A stretch of 64,000 bases of DNA, from positions 35,004,632-35,068,631 of the forward strand of contig NC_090260.1 in NCBI RefSeq assembly GCF_037325665.1. Direction: 5' to 3'. The stretch comes from Littorina saxatilis (taxonomy: Eukaryota > Mollusca > Gastropoda > Littorinimorpha > Littorinidae). Shown piece by piece: positions 57,001 through 61,025 of the stretch (position 1 is its first letter; the number at the start of each line of letters is the position of its first letter). The translations under genes were made by a program, and so were the position numbers. The notes under the pieces are model-generated. The model made no database searches. It was given only the letters and a program-made list of their open reading frames with translations, and had not been told where the DNA came from.

Positions 57001-59297
57001 CTACAAGGTAACTTCAGCCAGCAGAACATAACCATACTAAACTACAAGGTAACTTCAGCCAGCAGAACATAACCATACTGAACTACAAGGTAACTTCAGC
57101 CAGCAGAACATAACCATACTGAACTACAAGGTAACTTCAGCCAGCAGAACATAACCATACTGAACTATAATTAAGGTAACTTCAGCCAGCAGAACATAAC
57201 CATACTGAACTACAAGGTAACTTCAGCCAGCAGAACATAACCATACTGAACTACAAGGTAACTTCAGCCAGCAGAACATAACCATACTGAACTACAAGGT
57301 AACTTCAGCCAGCAGAACATAACCATACTGAACTACAAGGGAGTTAACTTCAGCCGGCAGAACATAACCATACTGAACTACAAGGTAACTTCAGCCAGCA
57401 GAACATAACCATACTGAACTACAAGGTAACTTCAGCCAGCAGAACATAACCATACTGAACTACAAGGTAACTTCAGCCAGCAGAACATAACCATACTGAA
57501 CTACAAGGTAACTTCAGCCAGCAGAACATAACCATACTGAACTACAATTAAGGTAACTTCAGCCAGCAGAACATAACCATACTGAACTACAAGGTAACTT
57601 CAGCCAGCAGAACATAACCATACTGAACTACAATTAAGGTAACTTCAGCCAGCAGAACATAACCATACTGAACTACAAGGGAGGTAACTTCAGCCAGCAG
57701 AACATAACCATACTGAACTACAAGGTAACTTCAGCCAGCAGAACATAACCATACTGAACTACAAGGTAACTTCAGCCAGCAGAACAAAACCATACTGAAC
57801 TACAAGGTAACTTCAGCCAGCAGAACATAACCATAGTGAACTACAAGGTAACTTCAGCCAGCAGAACATAACCATACTGAACTACAAGGTAACTTCAGCC
57901 AGCAGAACATAACCATACTGAACTACAAGGTAACTTCAGCCAGCAGAACATAACCATCCTGAACTACAAGGTAACTTCAGCCAGCAGAAAAGGTTCAATT
58001 GTATAAAACTGATGCTTTGGATTCAGGGCTTGACTTAAAATTACCTGGCCTCAACTCTTATTAAAATGCAAACAGGATGTAGTCAAAGGGATATGCCCCC
58101 CCCCCCTCCTCCTAAAAAAAGAAGAGAGGTGAATGTATGCATACATTTTCACAAAAATGCATTCAGTGCTTTTGGATATTCACTTTCTAAATACAACTAG
58201 AAAGACAGTCTTCCTCCCCCTCCCTCCCTAGTTCTGACAAATCATCCACAGTCAGATATTGACTGAATGAATGGAGATCGAATAAAAGGATATTAACAAC
58301 ATACTCACCTTGAACTAAAGTCAATTCCTGGAACTCTAGTGTTCATTAGAAACGTCATTTGACCCACTTCAGGAGGTGAATTGTCCACGGTCACAATTGC
58401 TCTCTCCACACGCTGGTTGCCCAACATGTCCGACGCACGCACCCAGACAATAACAGTCTCGCCCACGTTGACATCGTCTCTTACCCTAAACACCTGGTTA
58501 AGACCTGTGCTTTGCCATGACAGTGTACTGGCAGGGGGATTGACAAAGCGGCTCTGTTCCACTTTACCCGACTTACGATGCACTCTAACTTCAAACTCCA
58601 CTGGAATAAAAATGGAAAAAAAAGATCTAAAAACAAAGGGATGTAAGCGCTCTTAATACCGTCGACAACAATAGTAAGTGAGAGCTACGGGGAACCAATC
58701 TCTTGACACCAAAGAAAATAATCATTGAAATGAACAAGTGACTTTCATTCTCATTGGGCAAAAAAATGAAGAAAACCAAAAAGGCAACTACCAGCAGAAA
58801 GTTGTTGAGGACCTAGTTAGGACACTGCCTTTGAGTTGTTGCTGAAAAGAATGGAATATGTAACATAGTCTCTGACTTGAATGAGCTATCCTGTGCAAAC
58901 AGTCATTGTAAGTGTTATATTTACACTGAAGTGAAGATCTTCATTCACAAAGAAACAACAACAACAAAAATTGACGACACACTTGTATTCACAAGACATA
59001 AACAGGGACTTACTTGGTTTTTTTTTTACTTACAAACAAAAATAAAATTAACAGAAGAAGCAGAAGATGAAGAAGAAGAAACAGCAGGTAAATAAAAACC
59101 CAACCTATTCCTCGCTCATTCGGTATGGCTTTGACCGTCCTTTCCCCCTCGTCGTCATCTAGCTGTGGAGGAATTCTCTTCCTGGAGTCTTCAAGCTGAG
59201 AGGGGTAGGGGTCCACTGATCCCAGCAGGGCGTTCTCCTCGTGTAAGCGGTTCACAAAAAATCCCTCCCAGGTCACAACAGGTGCACTGGTATTGTT
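31133..59297 (-). CDS. gene B: receptor tyrosine kinase-like protein, predicted pseudokinase, partial at 5' end
   Basis: Sixteen exons on the minus strand join in one frame with GT-AG borders (59297-59105, 58600-58309, 55737-55623, 53695-53507, 50581-50545, 49908-49772, 47093-46961, 45766-45719, 45533-45385, 43308-43101, 42443-42324, 39198-39044, 35854-35762, 32917-32806, 32313-32220, 31283-31133), giving 741 residues to TAG. Counting from the first visible codon: beta-sandwich-type extracellular region (1-275), fibronectin type III domain (about 278-366), transmembrane helix (about 378-400) with a KRR stop-transfer, tyrosine-bearing juxtamembrane segment, then a kinase-like domain (about 463-730). 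The glycine loop GEGKFADIY and the beta-3 lysine (VAAK, 497) are present. The alpha-C glutamate is not found, the catalytic aspartate is replaced by arginine (HTRLAARN, 595-602), and DFG is GFG (615-617). Such receptors usually signal by partnering an active kinase or by scaffolding. The signal peptide and N-terminus lie further right. Not assignable to a named receptor. Confidence 0.85.
31331..32219. other. intron 15 of gene B, no further feature
   Basis: Unique-looking AT-rich sequence with a short (gaa)n run near 31858. Nothing else recognised. Confidence 0.5.
32220..32313 (-). CDS. gene B exon 15: kinase C-lobe
   Basis: A 94-base exon (acceptor gacag, donor gtgagt) encoding [20 protein letters not shown] then [10 protein letters not shown]. 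This is the segment after the F helix in tyrosine kinases (xTPYxx... GxRMxxPxxxx). Confidence 0.9.
32806..32917 (-). CDS. gene B exon 14: APE motif and F helix
   Basis: A 112-base exon encoding [20 protein letters not shown] then [16 protein letters not shown]. The APE motif and the SDVWSYGV helix are intact. The donor is gttcgt, a weak GT donor, but it is the only one that keeps the frame into exon 15 (G|GA, Gly). Confidence 0.9.
32910..32962. repeat. (CA)n microsatellite
   Basis: Two short ca runs just inside intron 13 of gene B, one touching the acceptor of exon 14. Confidence 0.8.
33145..33594. repeat. 20-bp minisatellite, about 22 copies
   Basis: The unit ggtaatacaacacagcagac (variants agataacacaacacagcaga, ggtgata) repeats about 22 times in intron 13 of gene B. 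The pogo-like element at 33596 inserted at a ta inside one unit; cagcacagcagaagg resumes beyond it at 35423. Confidence 0.95.
33596..35420. mobile_element. 1.8-kb non-autonomous pogo/Tigger-like DNA transposon
   Basis: Left end cagtggtacctctctttacg and right end gacagaggtaccactg are inverted copies, with ta on each side (33594-33595, 35421-35422), the target preference of Tc1/mariner-pogo elements. The interior shares long stretches with the shorter element at 48316-49491 (for example cgaaagttgtggtgacgtca). It holds (CA)n and (TC)n microsatellites at 34332-34480. No transposase frame is visible. Confidence 0.8.
34332..34480. repeat. (CA)n and (CT)n compound microsatellite
   Basis: Alternating ca and ct dinucleotide runs of about 150 bases inside the pogo-like element; absent from the sister copy at 48316. 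Confidence 0.9.
35762..35854 (-). CDS. gene B exon 13: degenerate catalytic loop and GFG
   Basis: A 93-base phase 0-0 exon (acceptor gttcag, donor gtatgt) encoding [20 protein letters not shown] then [11 protein letters not shown]. Aligned to HRDLAARN, the catalytic Asp is Arg, and the DFG Asp is Gly, while the following LAARN is intact. The flanking exons (YLASKG before, [11 protein letters not shown] after) fix the alignment. Confidence 0.92.
35876..38098. repeat. 39-bp minisatellite, about 57 copies, seeded at a MITE end
   Basis: The unit tttgataatgtggcatttca plus tggtacagtggaaccccac repeats about 57 times, starting 22 bases from exon 13. Because 39 is a multiple of three, three long open frames exist on the two strands; they are repeat translations. 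The last unit runs straight into an element of the CAGTGGAACC family, so each unit carries host flank plus the first bases of that element's end. Confidence 0.95.
38085..38233. mobile_element. CAGTGGAACC-family MITE next to the 39-bp array
   Basis: Left end cagtggaacgccacgtttaa and right end cttaaaggaggatttcacag with tg are imperfect inverted copies. The flank tttcatggta occurs on both sides (before the left end in every array unit, and at 38230). Confidence 0.6.
38670..39010. repeat. (CA)n / (CACAGA)n microsatellite
   Basis: About 340 bases of ca-rich repeats with a 90-base higher duplication (gatttgtacacacatgtaga twice), ending about 35 bases before the donor of exon 12 of gene B. Confidence 0.9.
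39044..39198 (-). CDS. gene B exon 12: hinge and D-E helices
   Basis: A 155-base exon (acceptor ttgcag, donor gtaagt). It encodes [20 protein letters not shown] then [20 protein letters not shown] and [11 protein letters not shown], the hinge and helix regions typical of tyrosine kinases. Its first 30 or so bases are the seed of the large array upstream of it. Confidence 0.92.
39160..41216 (-). repeat. 76-bp minisatellite carrying the exon 12 acceptor and first codons, about 26 copies
   Basis: Read on the minus strand each unit contains gtgttgcag, then tggggccggtgatgatggag and tactgtgagtc, which is the acceptor and the first 31 bases of exon 12 with small changes, followed by about 40 bases of intron-like gtgtattgttgtgtttgaat sequence. 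Units of 76 and 78 bases occur. So intron 11 holds about 26 more copies of the exon start, each with an intact AG acceptor. Confidence 0.93.
41290..41970. repeat. 43-bp minisatellite, about 16 copies
   Basis: The unit actcacactgtcagcacaca plus ctgtcaccattccctgtata and acc repeats with deletions and small changes in intron 11 of gene B. Confidence 0.9.
42052..42307. mobile_element. fold-back MITE beside exon 11
   Basis: Two arms of about 100 bases are inverted copies: the left starts gaaacattcaaaagaacttc and the right ends gaattcttctgaatgttttg (written on +). Words such as tgtctgttgtgtatctt also occur near 49650, so the family is dispersed. The element ends about 14 bases from the donor of exon 11. 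Confidence 0.75.
42324..42443 (-). CDS. gene B exon 11: C-helix region
   Basis: A 120-base exon (acceptor tttcag, donor gtgagt) encoding [20 protein letters not shown] then [18 protein letters not shown]. Aligned on the HSNV (HPNI in most kinases) motif, the position of the C-helix glutamate is not acidic (SKIQFF). Confidence 0.88.
43101..43308 (-). CDS. gene B exon 10: juxtamembrane segment, glycine loop and beta-3 lysine
   Basis: A 208-base exon (acceptor gttcag, donor gtaagg). It encodes [16 protein letters not shown] with two juxtamembrane tyrosines, then [20 protein letters not shown] (glycine loop) and TTVAAKVLK with the ATP-anchoring lysine. Confidence 0.92.
43446..43902. repeat. 52-bp minisatellite, left part of the array
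   Basis: The unit gatgcctgagatgagacaac plus cttatgaaacagtctgctgg and tgtgttggacat repeats about 9 times in intron 9 of gene B. A LINE fragment at 43903-44775 splits the array; the rest lies at 44776-45384. Confidence 0.93.
43903..44775 (+). mobile_element. 5'-truncated LINE 3' end
   Basis: The plus strand encodes a typical LINE C-terminal tail ([20 protein letters not shown], then [15 protein letters not shown]) ending in TAA near 44101, followed by about 650 bases of 3' UTR and tandem cttgtat repeats (44755-44775). Inserted into the 52-bp minisatellite. A (GT)n tract lies at 44580-44610. Confidence 0.8.
44776..45384 (-). repeat. 52-bp minisatellite, right part, reaching the exon 9 donor
   Basis: About 12 more units. 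The last one abuts the donor of exon 9: on the minus strand the intron begins gtaaggttgtctcatctcag, and taaggttgtctcatctcag is part of every unit. The array therefore grew from the intron side of that splice site. Confidence 0.9.
45385..45533 (-). CDS. gene B exon 9: transmembrane helix
   Basis: A 149-base exon (acceptor atgcag, donor gtaagg). It encodes [18 protein letters not shown] followed by [20 protein letters not shown], a single hydrophobic helix and basic stop-transfer. Confidence 0.92.
45719..45766 (-). CDS. gene B exon 8: 48-base microexon before the membrane
   Basis: Lies between gacag and gtgagt and encodes [15 protein letters not shown] plus shared codons. The phases (1 in, 1 out) fit exons 7 and 9 exactly; without it exons 7 and 9 would also join in frame, so it may be a cassette exon. 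Confidence 0.75.
   Translation of the reverse strand, partial: CSPLVSLGVRKQALV
45915..46310 (+). mobile_element. tRNA-derived SINE, full length
   Basis: Starts with a tRNA-like head (cattgtgggtaagacattgg; box B-like aggtcgtgagttcaaatcct), continues with ggagatttttccgatctccc and gggttatagaaacacgaaaa, and ends in (ttc)n at 46281-46300. Same family as 51386, 52791, 60611 and 18600. Confidence 0.8.
46315..46500. repeat. imperfect duplication of about 90 bp
   Basis: tcaatatgtgctcacttctc and following words (atcgcagc, cttgcagcaag, gggaaggt) recur about 95 bases later at 46408. Confidence 0.6.
46640..46876. repeat. 32-bp minisatellite, 7 copies
   Basis: The unit caagacaccaattatagttt plus taacagctattt repeats seven times in intron 7 of gene B. 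Confidence 0.93.
46961..47093 (-). CDS. gene B exon 7: second half of fibronectin type III domain
   Basis: A 133-base exon (acceptor tag, donor gtaagt) encoding [20 protein letters not shown] then [15 protein letters not shown]. The L-PG--Y-I-LYT pattern is diagnostic of fibronectin type III strands E-F. Confidence 0.88.
47054..47280 (-). repeat. three copies of the exon 7 start and acceptor
   Basis: The first 40 bases or so of exon 7 (gagccagtccacaaggatgc to gacttgg) with the acceptor and about 35 bases of intron recur twice upstream at 47130-47200 and 47205-47280. The two intronic copies have ttgcag acceptors, arguably better than the tag of the real exon. Confidence 0.88.
47281..48117 (-). 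mobile_element. dispersed non-coding element, about 0.84 kb, copy 2
   Basis: Inverted relative to the copy at 14401-15267. Shared words include gacgtcatcaaagacattta and gatcggtccagtagtttagt. No coding frame. Confidence 0.8.
48316..49491. mobile_element. 1.2-kb non-autonomous pogo/Tigger-like DNA transposon
   Basis: Left end cagtggagcctccctattaa and right end ttaatagggaggttccactg are inverted copies flanked by ta (48314-48315, 49492-49493). Interior stretches match the 33596-35420 element at high similarity (for example tagataaaggtcattggcca), but this copy lacks the microsatellite. No transposase. Confidence 0.8.
49772..49908 (-). CDS. gene B exon 6: first half of fibronectin type III domain
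   Basis: A 137-base exon (acceptor cccag, donor gtaagt) encoding [20 protein letters not shown] then [20 protein letters not shown]. PPxNLxV and the SATLTW strand are classic fibronectin type III features. Confidence 0.9.
50033..50275. mobile_element. fold-back MITE
   Basis: Arms of about 90 bases are imperfect inverted copies: ctgttcagctcaccatctca on the left pairs with tgagatgatgagctgaactg on the right, and ataagaccatccctccactt with aagtagagggatggttttat. Ends start with ttaaaggc and finish with cttaa. Confidence 0.75.
50545..50581 (-). CDS. gene B exon 5: 37-base microexon
   Basis: Lies between ttgcag and gtaagc and encodes [12 protein letters not shown] plus one base. Its phases (0 in, 1 out) are exactly what is needed to join exon 4 to exon 6, giving GTEEYFPPQNL. 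An N-glycosylation site NGT is present. Confidence 0.8.
50650..50742. repeat. 27-bp tandem repeat, 3-4 copies
   Basis: The unit ccaacattatctataggttg plus cacagac repeats in intron 4 of gene B. Confidence 0.9.
51035..51185. mobile_element. probable dispersed repeat
   Basis: tttctttctttatttggtgt plus ttaacgtcgttttcaaccac has the look of a retroposon end with a simple-repeat tail. No second copy is in the window, so this is an impression only. Confidence 0.3.
51386..51535 (+). mobile_element. SINE (family of 45915) split by an LTR mini-element
   Basis: The head (ggcgcaatagccaagtggat) and the first part of the body up to aagcacaaaaccaag are here; later body words (gggttatagaaacaggaaac) resume at about 52705, after the inserted element. 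Confidence 0.65.
51536..52576 (-). mobile_element. miniature LTR retrotransposon (TRIM-like), non-coding
   Basis: Two direct repeats of about 280 bases (51536-51814 and 51984-52576, the latter holding a SINE) start TG and end CA when read on the minus strand and flank only 169 bases. On the minus strand the internal part begins just inside the first LTR with tttggcggcgtcgacaggga, a possible primer-binding site, and ends with a purine-rich aaacgggggtgag next to the second LTR. A four-base caag flanks both sides. It has no coding capacity and depended on another element. The two LTRs are very similar, so it is fairly young; apart from the inserted SINE it looks whole. Confidence 0.75.
52121..52424 (-). 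mobile_element. tRNA-derived SINE inserted in the LTR
   Basis: On the minus strand it begins with a tRNA-like head (gggtagctcaggtggtagag; box B ggttcgaatcc) and runs about 300 bases. The bases catacagacagac occur on both sides, a target-site duplication within the LTR. Confidence 0.8.
52791..53153 (-). mobile_element. tRNA-derived SINE with target-site duplication
   Basis: Same family as 45915-46310, reversed. The words gtctataccgttag (52777-52790) and gtctatacctttag (53154-53167) flank it with one difference. Confidence 0.8.
53507..53695 (-). CDS. gene B exon 4: cysteine-bearing extracellular segment
   Basis: A 189-base phase 0-0 exon (acceptor tccag, donor gtcagc) encoding [20 protein letters not shown] then [20 protein letters not shown] and [20 protein letters not shown]. 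Five cysteines and alternating hydrophobics suggest a disulfide-bonded beta-sandwich; [11 protein letters not shown] resembles the last strands of Ig- or FN-like folds. Confidence 0.85.
54050..55612. repeat. degenerate 55-60 bp minisatellite, about 26 copies
   Basis: Units built from gagagagacacacagagaaa, tacagacacacagagagaca and tacagacacagacagcctgt fill intron 3 of gene B almost up to the donor of exon 3. Larger blocks are repeated too (gacataccta cacaggcagcc three times). Long minus-strand frames across it are repeat translations. Confidence 0.9.
55623..55737 (-). CDS. gene B exon 3
   Basis: A 115-base exon (acceptor gttcag, donor gtattg) encoding [20 protein letters not shown] then [18 protein letters not shown]. 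The [13 protein letters not shown] pattern looks like a beta strand in an Ig/cadherin-type fold; NGT is a glycosylation site. Confidence 0.85.
55700..55815 (-). repeat. duplication of the exon 3 acceptor and first codons
   Basis: cttttgttcag plus gtttgaactggcagcgcaag (real) recurs upstream as cttttgttcag plus gtttgtactggcggagcaag, followed by atgaagaatctg in both. The copies are about 72 bases apart. Confidence 0.85.
56060..57990. repeat. 41-bp minisatellite, about 47 copies
   Basis: The unit aactacaaggtaacttcagc plus cagcagaacataaccatactg repeats about 47 times in intron 2 of gene B, with insertion variants (attaagg, ggagg) that recur in blocks, hinting at higher-order copying. Each unit contains aaggtaac and ttcag, donor- and acceptor-like words. 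Confidence 0.95.
58309..58600 (-). CDS. gene B exon 2: extracellular beta-sandwich segment
   Basis: A 292-base exon (acceptor ttccag, donor gtgagt) encoding [20 protein letters not shown], a long hydrophilic middle, [20 protein letters not shown] and [13 protein letters not shown]. The VDNSPPEV linker is typical between repeated beta-sandwich domains of extracellular proteins. Confidence 0.88.
58620..59104. other. intron 1 of gene B, no further feature
   Basis: AT-rich sequence with a (gaagaa) run near 59055 and nothing else recognised. Confidence 0.5.
59105..59297 (-). CDS. gene B exon 1 (first visible)
   Basis: A 193-base exon (acceptor gtgcag, donor gttggg) encoding [20 protein letters not shown] then [20 protein letters not shown] and a DDDEGE stretch. 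The donor is weak but fits the phase of exon 2 (G|TG, Val). It starts in phase 0 after an acceptor, so more exons lie to the right. Confidence 0.8.
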
Positions 59298-59664
59298 CTG
59301 CACAATACACACAAGAACTAACATAAAAACAACAACAACAAGAAAAGTAAGTGTGTGGAATGTTTAGTTGTGGACAAAACAAACATTGACCAGAACTTTG
59401 ACCCATTGGTCTTTAAAGTGGACAAACAAGAGATACCCAACGGACAAATAATAATGACAGATGGTCCCTGTCTGTGTATGCTGCTTCAGATGGCGGGAAG
59501 CACAATGACCAGAGTAGAATGAAAGAAAATCTTTGAACAGAGAGAATAACTAAATGCCTGATCAACATACACTATGATGGGACAGGGTGAGCTGCCACAA
59601 ATAAGTTTGATAAGTTAGAGTAAAGCAGGCTTATCATGGGCATTTTCCAGTTTAGTCTTTGAGG

Positions 59665-60178
59665 TTAAAGGTACTGAACTTGTCAAATCCAGGTGCACGG
59701 CGGAGCCCCTGGGGCTTTTAGTCATACCTCAGGCAGCTATCCGTTAGAAGAACTACCAAGTTTCATTGACTTGCACCCAAAGAGTCAAGAACTGCAATTT
59801 TTTTACGAATTAATTTCGTACTCGGACCCGGCTAGTCTTGACCTATTTTTGGATCTAAATTTAGATCAGGTAGATCACCACATCATGCACAAAAAGACAG
59901 TCACTAGCAAACTATGTCAGACGTCATCATGAGTTTGTGTAAAACAAAATGGAGGCCGGAATCACTCAGTTGAATCGAACTCCGACCAAACACCACGTAA
60001 TAACTAGGTTAATTTATGAACTCGCGTGAACAAGAAACTGTCGAGCTTCACAGATGTCGTCGTTCGGTAGTTTTGGGTTTGTTTTACTACCATAGAAGGA
60101 TTTTTTTAACTGTAAATGCACTCAGCTGTAACAAAAACGCAAAACGAAGGCTGTGAGCTGCACTGTGCCTTTAATGTT
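59665..60178. mobile_element. about 0.5-kb MITE with TTAAAGG ends
   Basis: Left ttaaaggtactgaacttg and right gagctgcactgtgcctttaa are imperfect inverted copies. The interior is non-coding. Confidence 0.5.
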
Positions 60179-60319
60179 GCGGATCGATCTGTGTTTTGTG
60201 TAACCTGTGCCCACCCATCCAAGAACATGTGCATTGAGTTAATAAAGACAATTGACAGACTGTCCATTTAACTGAAGCAAGCTCCTTAATCTCTTTCAAG
60301 TGGACGCTCCACATGTGTG

Positions 60320-60515
60320 AGCAGTCAGCAGGTGGTGTTACGTTGTGTAGTGCCTGACTGACTCTGCATCTCCTGGTGGTGTTACGTTGTGTAGTGCCTG
60401 ACTGACTCTGCATCTCCTGGTGGTAAGGAAGTGTCAAGCAGGTGGTGTTACGTTGTGTAGTGCCTGACTGACTCTGCATCTCCTGGTGGTAAGGAAGTGT
60501 CAAGTAGGTGTCATC
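60320..60515. repeat. three copies of a 50-65 bp repeat
   Basis: caggtggtgttacgttgtgt plus agtgcctgactgactctgca and tctcctggtggtaaggaagtg occurs three times. Read on the minus strand accaccaggagatgcag could be an acceptor and exon start, so this may be another copied exon edge, but no exon was established. Confidence 0.75.
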
Positions 60516-60610
60516 TTCTTTGATAGGGCTAGATGAGACAAGGGCACACATTTGCCGGAAGTTTACTGCCTTTTACCCCCTCCCTTTCTCTTTACCCCTA
60601 ACCCCAACAA

Positions 60611-60990
60611 ATTCTTCTTCTTCTTCTGCGTTCGTGGGCTGAAACTCCCACGTACACTCGTGTTTTTTGCACGAGTGGAATTTTACGTGTCTGACCGTTT
60701 TTTACCCCGCCATTTAGGCAGCCATACGCCGTTTTCGGAAGAAGCATGCTGGGTATTTTCGTGTTTCTATAACCCATCGAACTCTGACATGGATTACAGG
60801 ATCTTTTTCGTGCGCACTTGGTCTTGTGCTTGCGTGTACACACGGGGGTGTTCGGACACCGAGGAGAGTCTGCACACAAAGTTGACTCTGAGAAATGAAT
60901 CTCTCGCCGAACGTGGGGACGAACTCACGCTGACAGCGGCCAACTGGATACAAATCCAGTGCGCTACCGACTGAGCTACATCCCCGCCCC
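60611..60990 (-). mobile_element. tRNA-derived SINE
   Basis: On the minus strand a tRNA-like head (gatgtagctcagtcggtagc) is followed by a head-to-body junction different from the other copies, then by the shared body (cacgaaaatacccagcatgc) and a (gaa)n tail. It therefore combines the shared body with another tRNA head. Confidence 0.75.
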
Positions 60991-61025
60991 TCCCCAACAA
61001 ATGAGATGTTCTGCCTGCTTAATTT

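Noticed and set aside
60171-60551. 126-codon minus-strand frame as a further exon of gene B
   Set aside because: It is mostly a three-copy repeat and no acceptor/donor pair in phase with exon 1 could be fixed.
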